A stretch of 64,000 nucleotides of DNA from Solibacillus sp. FSL R7-0682 (GCF_038005985.1 NZ_JBBOUI010000001.1:1384001-1448000); one strand, 5' to 3'; shown: positions 8,741-19,976, counted from the stretch's first letter. Numbers and translations: made by a program. The notes: generated from the letters alone by a model not told the origin.

Positions 8741-11356
8741 ATGACTACATATACACCAATGATGCAGCAATATTTGCTTGTCAAACAAGACTATCAAGAT
8801 GCTTTTTTATTTTACCGTTTAGGAGATTTTTATGAGTTATTTTTTGATGACGCCATAAAAGCATCTCAAATTTTAGAAATTACGTTAACTGCCCGTGGTG
8901 GCAATACCGACAATCCGATTCCAATGTGTGGAGTTCCACACCATTCCGCGCAGGGTTATATTGAGACGTTAGTTGCAAAGGGCTACAAAGTTGCGGTGTG
9001 TGAGCAAACAGAAGATCCAAAGCACGCAAAAGGTGTAGTGAAGCGCGAGGTGGTGCAAGTCATTACTCCAGGAACAATCACCGTAGGAAAAGCGCTAGAT
9101 GGCAAAACAAATCACTTCATTGCAGCGGCAGAAAGTATTTCGCAAAATGAAATTGCTTTTTCATATTTAGATGTCTCAACGGGTGAGGCACATGCAACAA
9201 TTCTTGAAGGAGATGCAAAGGAATTGTTACAGCAATTGCATACTTATGCGATTAAAGAAGTTGTTGTAACGGAGCAGCTTCAGTTAGTATTAGGTGATAT
9301 TACAGCAAGTAGTGGGATCGTCTTGTCATTAGAAAATGAAGAAATGGACGCAAATAGCGCGAAGCAATACATTGACAATATACCTAACGCATTACATGGT
9401 GTTGCAAGACGTTTATTGCATTATGTCGAGCGTACACAAATGCGTTCGTTATCACATATTCAGTCGTTTACGTATTCGGAGGCGAATAGTTATTTACGGA
9501 TTGATACGAATTCAAAGCGTAATTTAGAGCTTATTCAATCAATCCGTGGTGGGGACTCAAAAGGTACATTGCTATGGCTATTAGATGAAACAGTGACAGC
9601 AATGGGCGGGCGAAAATTAAAGCAATGGATGCATCAGCCACTGGCCAATAAAGGCGCGATTGAAGCACGTCAAGCGGTTGTAACCGAGCTGTTAGAGGAA
9701 TTTTTCCTTCGAGATGAATTAAATGAATTACTAAAAAAAGTGTATGACTTAGAGCGCCTAGCTGGTCGTGTTGCATTTGGTTCCGTTGGTGGACGTGATT
9801 TAGCACAGCTTCGTGACTCGTTACGCCAAGTACCGGCTATTCAGCATAAATTAATGGATAGTGGTCGTGAAAAATGTGTGGCGCTAGGTCGAAGTTTAGA
9901 TTTATGTGAAGACATTGAAGAACTACTATCGTATGCGATTACCGATCATCCGCCGATTTCGATTAAAGAAGGGGATGTTATCAGAGATGGTTACAACGAA
10001 CCACTTGACCATTACCGAGATGCGTCACGAAACGGCAAGGATTGGATTGCCCAACTAGAAACAAAAGAACGAGAACTGACTGGAATTAAAAATTTAAAAA
10101 TCGGATATAACCGTGTATTCGGTTACTATATTGAAATTACGAAATCACATTTAGGAAATACCGATTTGGCACGTTTTGAACGTAAGCAAACGTTAGCGAA
10201 CGCAGAGCGTTTTATTACAGAAGAATTAAAAGAAAAAGAAGCGCTTATTTTAAATGCGGAAGAGCAAAGTCTAGCACTTGAATATGAGTTATTTGTGGAA
10301 CTGCGTGAAAAGCTGAAGGGCTATATTCCACGTGTACAAGCATTGGCAGCACAAATTAGCGAACTTGATGTATTACTAAGCTTTGCGGTTGTAACAGATA
10401 AATATCGTTTTACTAAGCCTGTATTCCATGAAGGGCGTGCCTTGAAAATTATAGAAGGCCGACACCCGGTCGTGGAAAAAATGCTAAATAAACAAAGCTA
10501 CGTACCTAACGATTGCGTGCTTACAGATGACAAAAATATGATGCTTATTACTGGTCCGAACATGTCAGGGAAAAGTACGTATATGCGCCAAGTAGCGTTA
10601 ATTGTTGTTTTGGCACAAATGGGTTGCTACGTACCAGCTGCAGAGGCAGTTTTACCAATTACCGACCAAATTTTCACACGCATTGGGGCAGCGGACGATT
10701 TAGCAGCTGGACAGTCAACATTTATGGTAGAAATGTTGGAATCCCAACATGCAATTACACATGCAACAAAAAATAGCTTAATGCTATTTGATGAAATTGG
10801 TCGCGGTACGTCAACATATGACGGTATGAGCCTTGCTCAAGCAATGATGGAATATATCCATGAAGAAATTGGTGCAAATACGTTGTTTTCAACACACTAT
10901 CATGAGTTAACAGATTTACAACAAGAATTAAGTAGACTGCAAAATGTTCATGTAAGTGCAACTGAACAGGATGGACGTGTCGTATTTTTACATAAGGTAA
11001 AAAAAGGTGCGGCTGATAAAAGCTATGGTGTCCACGTTGCAGAGCTAGCAGAAATGCCCCAAGCCATTTTACAACGTGCACGAGTGCTATTAACACAATT
11101 TGAATCAAATGATCGTGTGCAAGTAACGGCTATTGACAAAGAGCCGGTCATGCCTCAAATAACAGCGCCCAAACACGAAATGACCGATGAAGATCAACAG
11201 CTTTCATTATTCTCATTAAATGATGAGCCAACTATATCTCCAGAACAACAAGAAGTGTTAGAAACAATCGGCAAATTAAATGTTATGGGTACTACACCTA
11301 TGCAGGCAATGACGTTATTATATGAGCTACAACAAAAATTAAATTCGAAAAATTAA
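8741..11356 (+). CDS. mutS: DNA mismatch repair protein MutS
   Basis: An 871-residue MutS of normal length. The N-terminal mismatch-binding domain carries the F-x-E motif within [12 protein letters not shown]. The lever/clamp domains follow, then the ATPase with Walker [11 protein letters not shown] (near residue 605), [12 protein letters not shown] and an STHYHEL signature. The C-terminus includes QLSLF, a motif resembling the beta-clamp binding sequence. MutS recognises mismatches and recruits MutL, encoded immediately downstream. A TGG-TATAAT extended -10 lies at 8696-8704 and a GAGGGA ribosome site precedes the ATG. Confidence 0.97.
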   Translation: MTTYTPMMQQYLLVKQDYQDAFLFYRLGDFYELFFDDAIKASQILEITLTARGGNTDNPIPMCGVPHHSAQGYIETLVAKGYKVAVCEQTEDPKHAKGVVKREVVQVITPGTITVGKALDGKTNHFIAAAESISQNEIAFSYLDVSTGEAHATILEGDAKELLQQLHTYAIKEVVVTEQLQLVLGDITASSGIVLSLENEEMDANSAKQYIDNIPNALHGVARRLLHYVERTQMRSLSHIQSFTYSEANSYLRIDTNSKRNLELIQSIRGGDSKGTLLWLLDETVTAMGGRKLKQWMHQPLANKGAIEARQAVVTELLEEFFLRDELNELLKKVYDLERLAGRVAFGSVGGRDLAQLRDSLRQVPAIQHKLMDSGREKCVALGRSLDLCEDIEELLSYAITDHPPISIKEGDVIRDGYNEPLDHYRDASRNGKDWIAQLETKERELTGIKNLKIGYNRVFGYYIEITKSHLGNTDLARFERKQTLANAERFITEELKEKEALILNAEEQSLALEYELFVELREKLKGYIPRVQALAAQISELDVLLSFAVVTDKYRFTKPVFHEGRALKIIEGRHPVVEKMLNKQSYVPNDCVLTDDKNMMLITGPNMSGKSTYMRQVALIVVLAQMGCYVPAAEAVLPITDQIFTRIGAADDLAAGQSTFMVEMLESQHAITHATKNSLMLFDEIGRGTSTYDGMSLAQAMMEYIHEEIGANTLFSTHYHELTDLQQELSRLQNVHVSATEQDGRVVFLHKVKKGAADKSYGVHVAELAEMPQAILQRARVLLTQFESNDRVQVTAIDKEPVMPQITAPKHEMTDEDQQLSLFSLNDEPTISPEQQEVLETIGKLNVMGTTPMQAMTLLYELQQKLNSKN

Positions 11357-11369
11357 GGAGGGTCGTGTG

Positions 11370-13274
11370 ATGGGGAAAATACAAATTATGGATGAATGGC
11401 TATCCAATAAAATTGCGGCCGGGGAAGTAGTCGAAAGACCTTCCTCCGTTGTAAAAGAGCTTGTGGAAAATGCCATTGATGCTCATAGTACATCGATTGA
11501 AATTTTTCTAGAAGAAGCAGGACTTACGTCAATTCAAGTTGTGGACAACGGAAGTGGAATGGACGAAGAAGATGCATTAAAATCCTTTTCCCGTCATGCT
11601 ACTTCCAAAATAGAAAAGGAACAAGATTTATTCCGTATTCGGACATTAGGGTTTCGTGGGGAGGCGCTTGCTTCGATTGCATCTGTTTCGAAGCTAACAC
11701 TACGTACCTCAGACGGTGATGGAGGAATCCATCTTTATTTAGAAGGTGGCCATCTAAAGGAACATAAGCCAACTGCATTACGTCGTGGAACGGATATTAC
11801 AGTAGCGCAGCTATTTTTTAATACGCCAGCCCGTTTGAAATATTTAAAAACAATTCAAACAGAGCTCGGACATACGATTGATTTTGTCAATCGTATTGCG
11901 TTAGGCTATCCGAATGTCGCAATAAAGCTTGTGCATAATGGTCAAACTCTTTTACAAACAAATGGGCGAGGACAAGTACAACAAGTGCTCGCAGCTATTT
12001 ATGGGACACATAATGCGAAAAAAATGCTCGCTTTTGAAGGTAGTAATAATGATTATAAAATTCACGGCTATGCATCACTTCCAGAAGTTACACGTGCATC
12101 CAAAAACTATATGTCCCTTTTTGTAAATGGTCGATGGGTAAAGCATTTTGTTATTCAAAAGGCGATTACAGATGCCTATCATACGTACTTACCAATTGAA
12201 CGTTTCCCGATTGTTTTATTATATGTAGAAGGGGATCCGCAATTAACGGATGTTAACGTCCACCCTGCAAAGCATCAAGTACGATTAAGTAAAGAGCCTG
12301 AACTATTAACATTGATTGAAGAGACAATTCGAAAAGCAATTCGAGAGGTAATCCGTATTCCACTTGCAGAGAAGAAGGAAAAGCCAGTACGCATACCAAG
12401 TGAACAAATGAATATTTGGAACCCCTCTTCCTCTAAGGCACCAAGCTTTGATGAGCAAAAAATGACATCGATTGTCGAGCGATTGTCGAGTGAGCAAATG
12501 GTCGTTAAGGAACCATCTATCCCTGTTCCTACAATTGAAGAACCGTCTATGCAGTCACAAGAAAGCATAGACGAACGACAATCAACCTTTACACAAACTG
12601 AACGTGCTACTACACAGGACACAACGTTTGATAAAGTAAAAGAACAATTTGAGCCGGTGCAGGGGCAAGATGGACAACAAGAAAAGCTTCATTTTCCACC
12701 AGTTGAAATTGTAGGACAAATTCACGGCACATATATTGTGGCGCAAATGGAGGATGGCTTTTACCTCATTGATCAGCACGCGGCACAAGAGCGCATTAAA
12801 TACGAGTATTTCCGTGATAAAGTGGGAGATGTTAATGCGAATGAACGACAGGCACTGTTAATGCCGTTAACATTCCATTATTCGGCAGATGAGGCGCTAC
12901 GATTAAACGAATCAAAAAACAGCTTAGAAGAAGTTGGGGTGTTTTTAGAGGAGTTTGGCCAATCCTCCTTTGTCGTTAGAGAGTATCCGACTTGGTTCCC
13001 AAAAGGGGAGGAACAAGAAATTATTGAGCAACTTATTGAGCAAGTACTAAGCGCTCGGAAAACGGATATAAAGAAATTACGTGAAGATGCAGCAATTATG
13101 ATGAGCTGTAAAAAATCGATTAAAGCCAATCACTATTTAGATCAGCAACAAATGGAGCGTTTAATTGAAGACTTACGTAATGCAGACAATCCATTTACTT
13201 GTCCACACGGTCGACCTGTGTTAATTCATTTTACGTCCTATGAGGTGGAGAAAATGTTTAAGCGTGTAATGTAA
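11370..13274 (+). CDS. mutL: DNA mismatch repair endonuclease MutL
   Basis: A 634-residue GHKL ATPase. The N-terminal ATPase has [24 protein letters not shown] and GFRGEAL. The C-terminal dimerisation/endonuclease domain has [14 protein letters not shown] (metal-site motif DQHA-x2-E-x4-E), SCKKSIKA and CPHGRP, as in nicking MutL proteins of bacteria without MutH. The Ser/Glu-rich linker between them is ordinary. I place the start at the ATG at 11370, eight bases after the strong GGAGG; the GTG at 11367 is only five bases from it. The gene follows mutS by 13 bases, so the two form an operon. Confidence 0.96.
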   Translation: MGKIQIMDEWLSNKIAAGEVVERPSSVVKELVENAIDAHSTSIEIFLEEAGLTSIQVVDNGSGMDEEDALKSFSRHATSKIEKEQDLFRIRTLGFRGEALASIASVSKLTLRTSDGDGGIHLYLEGGHLKEHKPTALRRGTDITVAQLFFNTPARLKYLKTIQTELGHTIDFVNRIALGYPNVAIKLVHNGQTLLQTNGRGQVQQVLAAIYGTHNAKKMLAFEGSNNDYKIHGYASLPEVTRASKNYMSLFVNGRWVKHFVIQKAITDAYHTYLPIERFPIVLLYVEGDPQLTDVNVHPAKHQVRLSKEPELLTLIEETIRKAIREVIRIPLAEKKEKPVRIPSEQMNIWNPSSSKAPSFDEQKMTSIVERLSSEQMVVKEPSIPVPTIEEPSMQSQESIDERQSTFTQTERATTQDTTFDKVKEQFEPVQGQDGQQEKLHFPPVEIVGQIHGTYIVAQMEDGFYLIDQHAAQERIKYEYFRDKVGDVNANERQALLMPLTFHYSADEALRLNESKNSLEEVGVFLEEFGQSSFVVREYPTWFPKGEEQEIIEQLIEQVLSARKTDIKKLREDAAIMMSCKKSIKANHYLDQQQMERLIEDLRNADNPFTCPHGRPVLIHFTSYEVEKMFKRVM

Positions 13275-13300
13275 GCCATTAATTTGAAGGGGTGTATTGA

Positions 13301-14230
13301 ATGGAGAAAAAAACGTTTTATATGACAATGACAGACGGCCATCAAGTGTTTGTTCGAACTTTTTATCCAGCTAAATCAATACGTAGTCATATTCATATTT
13401 TACACGGAATGGCTGAACATTCAGCTCGTTATGAATCATTTGCTAAGCAATTATGTGAGGAAGGCTATGTTGTTTCTATGCATGACCATCGGGGACATGG
13501 CTTTACCGCCCAAAAAAATGGTCAGCTCGGGTTTTTTTGCGCAGAAAATGGGTTTGAGCGAGTTGTCCAGGATGTATTTGAAGTGTTAGAAACGTTAAAG
13601 CTTGAACTAAATATAGCCAGGCCTATTTTATTGGGGCATAGTATGGGGTCGTTTATTGCCCGACGATTTGCGCAGAAATATAGCTATTTTCTTGAAAAAC
13701 TAATTTTAAGTGGGACAGCTTCTCCAACTACGGCTGAAAAGGCAGGTCATTTTTTTGCCAAGCAATTAGTACGTATCCAAGGGGCTACTTCGCCAAGTCC
13801 ATTAATGAATAATTTAAGTTTTGGTAGCTTTAATCGTTTTATTGATCGACCAAAAACTAAGTTTGATTGGTTAACAACAGATGTAGCAGAAGTTCAAAAA
13901 TATATAGATGACCCATTATGTGGTTTCATTGCGACAAATCAATTTTATGTAGATTTAACTGAAGGTATGGCATTTCTTGATTGTCCATTCGAAAATTCCC
14001 GAATACGCCATGATTTACCAATTCTCCTTATAAGTGGAACGGAGGATCCTGTAGGAGATAAAAATGGTAAGGGGGTTGTAAAAGCCGGGCAACAGCTAGT
14101 AACAGCTGGGGTGGAAAATGTATTAGTGTATTTATTCGAAGGAATGCGTCATGAAATATTGAATGAAAGAAAAAAAGATCAAGTAATTGAAATAATTGTA
14201 CGGTGGTTAAAAAATGAAAAAAAAATATGA
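13301..14230 (+). CDS. Alpha/beta hydrolase, lysophospholipase-like (Hydrolase_4)
   Basis: A 309-residue cytosolic serine hydrolase. The oxyanion segment HGMAEHS, the nucleophile elbow GHSMGS (Ser114), an acid in SGTEDPVGD and a histidine in GMRHEILNE give a complete catalytic triad. This pattern belongs to the monoglyceride lipase/lysophospholipase group; the true substrate cannot be read from sequence. Its last 17 bases overlap the start of miaA, so it sits in the mutS-mutL-hydrolase-miaA-hfq gene run and is probably co-transcribed. A GGGGTG ribosome site precedes the ATG. Confidence 0.88.
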   Translation: MEKKTFYMTMTDGHQVFVRTFYPAKSIRSHIHILHGMAEHSARYESFAKQLCEEGYVVSMHDHRGHGFTAQKNGQLGFFCAENGFERVVQDVFEVLETLKLELNIARPILLGHSMGSFIARRFAQKYSYFLEKLILSGTASPTTAEKAGHFFAKQLVRIQGATSPSPLMNNLSFGSFNRFIDRPKTKFDWLTTDVAEVQKYIDDPLCGFIATNQFYVDLTEGMAFLDCPFENSRIRHDLPILLISGTEDPVGDKNGKGVVKAGQQLVTAGVENVLVYLFEGMRHEILNERKKDQVIEIIVRWLKNEKKI

Positions 14231-15113
14231 TGTCGTGGCGATCATTGGTCCAACCGCATCCGGGAAAACAGCATTAAGCATTCGTCTAGCAAAAGAAATT
14301 GATGGCGAAGTGATTAACGGAGATTCGATGCAAATTTATCGAAATATGGATATTGGTACAGCAAAAATTACTGAGCAGGAGATGGAAGGAGTTCCCCATC
14401 ATTTACTCAATATTAAAGAGCCAACAGAAGGCTTTTCTGTAGCAGAATATCAACAGCTTGTACGCAGTAAAATTGAGGAAATAAAATCGCGCGGTAAAAC
14501 ACCCATTATTGTCGGTGGTACAGGGCTTTATGTGCAATCTGTCTTGTATGATTTCCAGTTTACGAAGCAAGCGGTCAACGAAGAAGTACGAAGCATGTAT
14601 TATGAGCAATTAGAGCAGCTTGGACCAAAAGCGATGCATGAAAAATTAGCAAAAATTGATCCAGCCAGTGCAGCAGAAATTCATCCAAATAACACGAGAA
14701 GAGTGATTCGTGCATTAGAAATGGCTGAGCTTGCGGGTGTGTCTCGTGCAGAAGAGCAGTTTAACCGCGGAGATGTACCACTTTATAAGCATCTTATCAT
14801 CGGGATGAATATGGACCGTGAAACATTATATGAACGCATTAATTTACGGGTGGACTTAATGTTGAAGGCTGGTTTACTTGACGAAGTACGTGCATTATAT
14901 GATGCAGGTATTAGAGATGTTCAAGCAATTAAGGCAATTGGCTACAAAGAATTTTATCAATATTTCGATGGGTTTATTACATTAGAAGAGGCGATTGACC
15001 AGGTGAAGCAAAACTCCCGTCGCTACGCCAAAAGGCAATTAACTTATTTCCGAAATAAAATGGAAATTGAGTGGATAGGGAACAATTGGGAAGAAGTAAA
15101 AAAATATTTTTAA
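14214..15113 (+). CDS. miaA: tRNA dimethylallyltransferase (MiaA)
   Basis: A 299-residue protein with the P-loop GPTASGKT at the N-terminus, [24 protein letters not shown] and the C-terminal [16 protein letters not shown] block characteristic of MiaA. It transfers a dimethylallyl group to A37 of tRNAs reading UNN codons, preparing the substrate for MiaB at 3537. The start lies inside the 3' end of the hydrolase gene (17-base overlap). hfq follows after 89 bases, the usual miaA-hfq order. Confidence 0.96.
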   Translation: MKKKYDVVAIIGPTASGKTALSIRLAKEIDGEVINGDSMQIYRNMDIGTAKITEQEMEGVPHHLLNIKEPTEGFSVAEYQQLVRSKIEEIKSRGKTPIIVGGTGLYVQSVLYDFQFTKQAVNEEVRSMYYEQLEQLGPKAMHEKLAKIDPASAAEIHPNNTRRVIRALEMAELAGVSRAEEQFNRGDVPLYKHLIIGMNMDRETLYERINLRVDLMLKAGLLDEVRALYDAGIRDVQAIKAIGYKEFYQYFDGFITLEEAIDQVKQNSRRYAKRQLTYFRNKMEIEWIGNNWEEVKKYF

Positions 15114-15202
15114 AATGTTCTAAAATATGAAGGGAAATCTTTTCTTAAAAACGAATAGTTAATTAATGTGTGTATTTTAAAAAGAGGGAGATTGAGTGAT
15201 AT

Positions 15203-15430
15203 ATGAAATCAATGAACTTGCAAGATACGTTTTTAAATACCTTACGAAAAAATAATACATTTGTTACAGTATTTTTATTAAATGGTTTCCAATTAAAAGG
15301 TTCAATTAAATCCTATGATAATTTTACAGTGCTGTTAGAGACAGAGGGCAAGCAGCAATTAATTTATAAACACGCCATTTCAACCTTTGTCCCTGCTAAA
15401 AACGTAGCATTAGTGGAAGAAGAAGCGTAA
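15203..15430 (+). CDS. hfq: RNA chaperone Hfq
   Basis: A 75-residue Sm-like protein beginning [17 protein letters not shown], with the Sm1 motif ([20 protein letters not shown]) and the Sm2 motif YKHAISTF. Hfq forms a hexamer that binds small RNAs and A/U-rich tails. The family match is close to full length and unambiguous. A GAGGGA ribosome site lies about 13 bases before the chosen ATG, which is a little long. The position after miaA agrees with most bacteria. Confidence 0.96.
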   Translation: MKSMNLQDTFLNTLRKNNTFVTVFLLNGFQLKGSIKSYDNFTVLLETEGKQQLIYKHAISTFVPAKNVALVEEEA

Positions 15431-15506
15431 TTGGTTAAAACCGCTAGCAGATTGTTGTTGTATCTATTATAATGTCTAGGACACCTAACAGATGGAGGAC
15501 TTATTC

Positions 15507-15809
15507 ATGAAAACAATGACAACTGATGAACTATTAAACTTATTAGATGCGAATGAAGATTTGAATGTAATCGATGTGCGTGAAGATTTTGAAGTGGAAA
15601 ATGGCATGATTCCAGGTGCTGTACATATCCCACTAGGTCAAATTCCAGATCGTACAGATGAACTGGATACATCAAAATCATATATTCTTGTATGTAAAGG
15701 CGGCGTTCGTAGTGCCAATGCGTGTGAGTTTTTAGAAGCACAAGGTTTCGATGTAACAAACCTTGAAGGCGGAATGATGGCCTATGACGGCGAATTAGAA
15801 TTTAAATAA
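15507..15809 (+). CDS. Rhodanese-like domain protein
   Basis: A 100-residue single rhodanese domain: VIDVREDFEVENGMIPGAVHIPLGQI at the front and the active-site loop VCKGGVRS containing the cysteine that would carry persulfide. Members move sulfane sulfur in many pathways, so the partner is unknown. I start at the ATG at 15507, seven bases after GGAGGA; the ATG at 15492 overlaps that ribosome binding site and cannot be used with it. The gene is a short, stand-alone unit ending in a bidirectional terminator. Confidence 0.9.
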   Translation: MKTMTTDELLNLLDANEDLNVIDVREDFEVENGMIPGAVHIPLGQIPDRTDELDTSKSYILVCKGGVRSANACEFLEAQGFDVTNLEGGMMAYDGELEFK

Positions 15810-15813
15810 ATTG

Positions 15814-15853
15814 AAGGAGCACAGCCGTTTTAAAAACGTTGTGCTCCTTTTTA
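15814..15853. terminator. Bidirectional terminator between the rhodanese and TRIC-type genes
   Basis: AAGGAGCAC (15814-15822) and GTGCTCCTT (15841-15849) form the outer stem, extended by an imperfect GTTTT/AAAAC core, with a T-run on the plus strand. The minus-strand gene ends inside it. Confidence 0.85.
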
Positions 15854-16462
15854 TTTTTGTGCATAGTTTATTTTCTTTGACGGTAAACGCCATCCGCATG
15901 TATAGGAGAAAATACGTAAAACCGTAATGACTATAAATAATGCATATAAAAACAAATCACCAGTTAAAATTTCAAGACCTATTAATAACCCTGCACTTGC
16001 TGCCCAAACACCATAAATCTCGTGACGAAGAACGATGGGTCTTCTTCCAGCAAGTAAATCTCGAACAATCCCTCCACCTGCACCAGTTAATACCGCTGCA
16101 ACAATGACAGCGGATAATGGCAAATCTTGATGTACCGCATGCATAGCTCCTTGGATTGCAAAGGCAGATAAACCAATTGCATCAGTAAAGTTTCCCCAAC
16201 GATTCCAATGCTTGATTAAATGATGTGGCATTAAGAAGAAAATTGTAATAGCGGCTAGCGCGATTTGAAACATCATTTCCTGACTCCAAAGTGTTGAGAC
16301 AGGTAAACCGATTAATAGATTTCGAATTGCCCCGCCACCAAATGCCGTTACAATTCCTAAAATGTATACACCAAAAAGGTCGTATTCCTCCTCCATTGCA
16401 ACAATTGCTCCAGAAATGGCAAAGGCAATCGTACCAATGACACTAAAGACATCCCAAGCCAT
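15851..16462 (-). CDS. TRIC-type cation channel family membrane protein (UPF0126)
   Basis: A 203-residue membrane protein with about seven hydrophobic segments in two similar halves, each with a Gly-rich motif (GGGAIRNLL and GAGGGIVRDLL). This duplicated pattern is typical of UPF0126/YvgT, later assigned to the prokaryotic TRIC channel family. Function in bacteria is uncertain: potassium or glycine-related transport have been suggested for relatives. It is transcribed from the minus strand, divergent from ynbB, with an AGGGGGAT ribosome site before the ATG. Confidence 0.85.
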   Translation of the reverse strand: MAWDVFSVIGTIAFAISGAIVAMEEEYDLFGVYILGIVTAFGGGAIRNLLIGLPVSTLWSQEMMFQIALAAITIFFLMPHHLIKHWNRWGNFTDAIGLSAFAIQGAMHAVHQDLPLSAVIVAAVLTGAGGGIVRDLLAGRRPIVLRHEIYGVWAASAGLLIGLEILTGDLFLYALFIVITVLRIFSYTCGWRLPSKKINYAQK

Positions 16463-16654
16463 TAAACATCCCCCTTAATAAAACACATTTTGAGCATCAA
16501 AATGCTTTATACTGATTTTTATTATAATAGAAAGCTAATTTTCTCTATCAAAAAATACAACCGAAAATGAGAATAGCAGTTTTTCGTAATTTCGTCAAAA
16601 TTATAGCTATTTAAGGTATAATGAGAGAAGTTTGAAAAGAATGGAGTAAGAAAA

Positions 16655-17902
16655 ATGGCATTTCAATCAAGTTTAACGAAAGAAACAATGGAGCTAGCAG
16701 CACGTATTGAAGAAAAAGTACAACTATACCATCAGCAAGTAGATGCGCAAGCTTTCTTCAATCAGCAAAAAGTGCTTGCAGCTTTTCGAAATAATCAAGT
16801 AAGCGATTTTCATCTACATCCTTCTACAGGCTATGGTTATGATGATGAAGGTCGTGATAATTTAGAGCGAGTTTATGCAGAAGTTTTTGGTGCAGAGGCT
16901 GCAATTGTACGTCCTCAAATTATTTCTGGAACGCATGCAATTACATTAAGCTTATTTGGCGTTTTACGTCCAGGTGATGAGCTCCTTTATATTACAGGAA
17001 AACCGTATGATACATTGCAATCAATTGTTGATGGCGGTGAAAAGGATACGGGTTCTTTAAAAGATTATAAAATCGGTTATGCCCATGTCGACCTTATTGA
17101 CAATAAGGAAGTAGATTGGGAAGGCGTGAAATATGCAATTAATGCGAATACAAAGATGATTGCTATTCAGCGCTCAAAGGGCTATGCAACACGCCCATCC
17201 TTTACAATAGATGCGATACAAAAAATGGTGACAACTATTCGTGAGCTTGCACCTGAGGCGGTTATTTTTGTTGATAACTGCTATGGCGAGTTTGTCGAAG
17301 CATTGGAGCCGACTGAGGTTGGAGCAGATTTAATGGCAGGTTCATTAATTAAAAACCCAGGTGGTGGTTTCGCGAAAATTGGTGGTTATATTGCTGGACG
17401 CGCGGATTTAGTTGAAAAATGTGCTTATCGTATGACTTCACCAGGCATTGGTGCTGAAGCTGGTGCTAGCTTAAATACGCTAGCTGACTTTTATCAAGGC
17501 TTCTTTATGGCACCACATGTTGTTGCACAAAGCTTAAAGGGTGCCATTTTTACTTCGGCAATGCTAGAAGAAATCGGCATGACAACATCGCCACATTACA
17601 CGGACATTCGTACGGATTTAATTCAGTCAGTGTCGTTCCAAACCGCAGAACAAATGGTAGCCTTTTGTCGAGAAATTCAAGCAGCATCACCGATTAATGC
17701 GCATTTCGCACCAGAGCCAGCCTATATGCCAGGCTATGAGGATGATGTTATTATGGCAGCAGGTACATTCGTACAAGGATCTAGCATCGAATTAACAGCA
17801 GATGGTCCGATACGTCCACCATACACGGCATTTGTTCAAGGTGGATTAACCTATGAACACGTAAAATATGCGATTTGCTCAGCAGTACAGAAGTTAAAAT
17901 AG
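16655..17902 (+). CDS. ynbB: PLP-dependent enzyme of the aluminium-resistance/methionine gamma-lyase-like family (YnbB)
   Basis: A 415-residue fold-type I PLP enzyme. Recognisable parts are the PQIISGTHA substrate region, VDNCYGEF with the cofactor-binding Asp, and the lysine in SLIKNPGGG that would hold PLP. The family (aluminium resistance protein, PF06838) is annotated from an Arthrobacter locus, and its reaction is not settled; a cystathionine/methionine lyase-type activity is the usual guess. In B. subtilis ynbB lies just before glnR, as here, although hflX, which precedes it there, is absent in this window. A TATAAT (16617-16622) serves as a likely -10. Confidence 0.88.
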   Translation: MAFQSSLTKETMELAARIEEKVQLYHQQVDAQAFFNQQKVLAAFRNNQVSDFHLHPSTGYGYDDEGRDNLERVYAEVFGAEAAIVRPQIISGTHAITLSLFGVLRPGDELLYITGKPYDTLQSIVDGGEKDTGSLKDYKIGYAHVDLIDNKEVDWEGVKYAINANTKMIAIQRSKGYATRPSFTIDAIQKMVTTIRELAPEAVIFVDNCYGEFVEALEPTEVGADLMAGSLIKNPGGGFAKIGGYIAGRADLVEKCAYRMTSPGIGAEAGASLNTLADFYQGFFMAPHVVAQSLKGAIFTSAMLEEIGMTTSPHYTDIRTDLIQSVSFQTAEQMVAFCREIQAASPINAHFAPEPAYMPGYEDDVIMAAGTFVQGSSIELTADGPIRPPYTAFVQGGLTYEHVKYAICSAVQKLK

Positions 17903-17911
17903 TTTTTCTAT

Positions 17912-17939
17912 AGTCGCTCAACGAATTGGGCGACTTTTT
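17912..17939 (+). terminator. Terminator of ynbB
   Basis: AGTCGCTCA (17912-17920) pairs with TGGGCGACT (17927-17935), with one G.T pair, followed by TTTT. Confidence 0.82.
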
Positions 17940-18036
17940 GTATACTAAAATCAAGTAAAGTTTAATGTATCGAATTAATTTGTATTTTCAGATCATTCTC
18001 TCCATTTGGTGTAGATTTTCTGTTTCATACACGTTA

Positions 18037-18053
18037 TGTTAGTTTTTCTTACA
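18037..18053 (+). promoter_or_regulatory. GlnR/TnrA operator upstream of glnR
   Basis: TGTTA-N7-TTACA is a perfect match to the TGTNAN7TNACA consensus. It ends five bases before the -35 element. A second, tightly spaced palindrome TGTAAGTTACA (18066-18076) lies between the -35 and -10. Autorepression by GlnR is expected. Confidence 0.85.
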
Positions 18054-18058
18054 TAGAA

Positions 18059-18087
18059 TTGACAATGTAAGTTACAGGTCGTATTAT
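18059..18087 (+). promoter_or_regulatory. Sigma-A promoter of glnR-glnA
   Basis: TTGACA (18059-18064), 17-bp spacer, TATTAT (18082-18087). Immediately adjacent to the GlnR operator. Confidence 0.82.
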
Positions 18088-18109
18088 ATTTGCAAGGGAG
18101 GTGAATTAA

Positions 18110-18490
18110 ATGAGTAGTGAGATTCGACGTTCAATGCCATTATTATCCATTAGCATTGTTATGCAATTAACAGATTTAACAGCAAGACAAATACGTTATT
18201 ACGAAGAACATGATTTAATTCAGCCACACCGTACAGAAGGAAATCGACGGATGTTCTCGCTAAATGATGTCGATAAGTTATTAGAAATAAAAGATATGTT
18301 AGAGCAAGGGGTTAACATGGCAGGTATTAAAAAAGTATTTGCAATGAAAAATGACCCTGCGATGAAAGAAAACGGTAAAGAAATTTCAGATGCAGAATTA
18401 CGAAAAATTTTACGAGAAGAAATGCGACAAGCACAGCGTATGCAAAAATCTTCTATTAGGCAAGGGGATTTATCACGTTTCTATCAATAA
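18110..18490 (+). CDS. glnR: MerR-family nitrogen repressor GlnR
   Basis: A 126-residue MerR-type regulator: the helix-turn-helix and wing ([27 protein letters not shown]) at residues 20-55, a dimerisation helix, and a C-terminal tail RLQ-like region ([10 protein letters not shown]) of the sort that senses feedback-inhibited glutamine synthetase in GlnR. GlnR is known to repress glnRA when nitrogen is plentiful. A perfect operator lies upstream, an AAGGGAGGTGA ribosome site precedes the ATG, and glnA follows after 137 bases containing a structured RNA segment. Confidence 0.95.
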   Translation: MSSEIRRSMPLLSISIVMQLTDLTARQIRYYEEHDLIQPHRTEGNRRMFSLNDVDKLLEIKDMLEQGVNMAGIKKVFAMKNDPAMKENGKEISDAELRKILREEMRQAQRMQKSSIRQGDLSRFYQ

Positions 18491-18511
18491 AAACAACGTG
18501 TAAATTATATA

Positions 18512-18565
18512 GTGAACTTTAATCAGTCATTAGGGGTTCACCCGCAACTGATTATTAGTCTTCAC
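18512..18565 (+). promoter_or_regulatory. Structured RNA segment between glnR and glnA
   Basis: TAATCAGT (18520-18527) pairs with ACTGATTA (18547-18554); its loop holds a GGG/CCC mini-stem. GTGAAC (18512-18517) can pair either with GTTCAC (18536-18541), giving a pseudoknot-like arrangement, or as GTGAA with TTCAC (18561-18565), giving a nested stem. No T-run follows, so it is not a standard terminator. Function unknown. Confidence 0.4.
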
Positions 18566-18627
18566 CAATGGAGTCATTTAAATAATCGATTTAATCGGTA
18601 CTGAACAAATTTAGGAGTGTGGATATA

Positions 18628-19962
18628 GTGGGTAAATACACAAAAGAAGACATTAAAAGCCTTGTACAAGAACATGAAGTAAAATTTATTCGTTTACAGT
18701 TTACTGACATTTTAGGAACAATTAAAAACGTTGAAATTCCTGTAAGTCAGCTAGACAAAGCGTTGGACAACAAAATGATGTTTGACGGATCTTCAATCGA
18801 AGGTTTTGTTCGTATTGAAGAATCAGATATGTACTTATATCCTGACTACGATTCATTTATGGTATTCCCATGGACTGCAGAAAAAGGGAAAGTAGCACGA
18901 TTTATTTGTGATATTTACAATCCAGACGGAACGCCATTCGCTGGTGACCCACGTAACAACTTAAAGCGTGTATTAAAAGAAATGCAAGAGTTAGGTTTTA
19001 CAAACTTTAACTTAGGACCAGAGCCAGAGTTTTTCTTATTCAAACTCGATGCAAAAGGTGAACCAACGTTAGAAGTAAATGACAATGGAGGTTACTTCGA
19101 CTTAGCACCAACGGACTTAGGTGAAAACTGCCGTCGTGATATCGTTTTAGAGCTTGAAGAAATGGGCTTTGAAATTGAAGCTTCGCACCACGAGGTAGCA
19201 CCTGGTCAACACGAAATTGACTTTAAATATGCAGATGCGATTACAGCTTGTGACAACATCCAAACATTTAAATTAGTTGTTAAAACAATTGCACGTAAGC
19301 ATGGATTACATGCTACATTCATGCCAAAACCTTTATTTGGTGAAGCTGGATCAGGAATGCACTTTAACGTTTCTTTATTTAAAGAAAAAGTAAATGCATT
19401 CTATGATGAATCTACAGAGCTAGGCTTATCTGAAACAGCAATGCAGTTTATGGCAGGTGTATTAGCGCACGTTCAAGGCTTTACGGCGATTACAAACCCA
19501 ACTGTAAACTCTTATAAACGTTTAGTACCTGGTTATGAAGCACCTTGTTATGTTGCCTGGTCTGCTCAAAACCGTTCACCACTAATTCGTATTCCATCTT
19601 CTCGCGGTATTTCTACTCGTGTAGAGGTACGTTCAGTGGACCCGTCAGCAAATCCTTATTTAGCAATGGCTGTAATTTTAGAAGCCGGTCTTGAAGGTAT
19701 CCGTAAAGGGTTGACACCTCCACCTGCAATCAACCGCAACATTTATGTGATGAGTGAAGAAGAGCGTAAATCTAATGGAATTGATAATTTACCAGCAGCT
19801 TTAGATGATGCTTTAGCTTTACTTGCTAAGGATGAAGTTGTGCAAGCAGCTTTAGGTGAGCACATTTACGCAAACTTTAAGGAAGCAAAAGAAATCGAGT
19901 TCGACATGTACCGTTCAACAGTACACCAATGGGAACGCGACCAATATATGAAAATGTATTAA
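18628..19962 (+). CDS. glnA: Glutamine synthetase, type I (GS-I-alpha)
   Basis: A 444-residue glutamine synthetase closely resembling the B. subtilis enzyme throughout: [11 protein letters not shown], the metal-site blocks [11 protein letters not shown] and [17 protein letters not shown], the ATP-binding [12 protein letters not shown], and NRSPLIRIP near the C-terminus. It makes glutamine from glutamate, ammonia and ATP, and in this group the inhibited enzyme also signals to GlnR and TnrA. I place the start at GTG 18628 (MGKYTKEDI), ten bases after AGGAG; the GTG at 18619 is one base from that site and would add three residues the family lacks. The length then equals the B. subtilis enzyme. 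Confidence 0.97.
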   Translation: MGKYTKEDIKSLVQEHEVKFIRLQFTDILGTIKNVEIPVSQLDKALDNKMMFDGSSIEGFVRIEESDMYLYPDYDSFMVFPWTAEKGKVARFICDIYNPDGTPFAGDPRNNLKRVLKEMQELGFTNFNLGPEPEFFLFKLDAKGEPTLEVNDNGGYFDLAPTDLGENCRRDIVLELEEMGFEIEASHHEVAPGQHEIDFKYADAITACDNIQTFKLVVKTIARKHGLHATFMPKPLFGEAGSGMHFNVSLFKEKVNAFYDESTELGLSETAMQFMAGVLAHVQGFTAITNPTVNSYKRLVPGYEAPCYVAWSAQNRSPLIRIPSSRGISTRVEVRSVDPSANPYLAMAVILEAGLEGIRKGLTPPPAINRNIYVMSEEERKSNGIDNLPAALDDALALLAKDEVVQAALGEHIYANFKEAKEIEFDMYRSTVHQWERDQYMKMY

Positions 19963-19976
19963 TTCATAGAATTAAA

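Noticed and set aside
9531-9806. Open frames antisense to mutS and to other large genes
   Set aside because: They are shadows of conserved coding sequence with no ribosome site or recognisable product.
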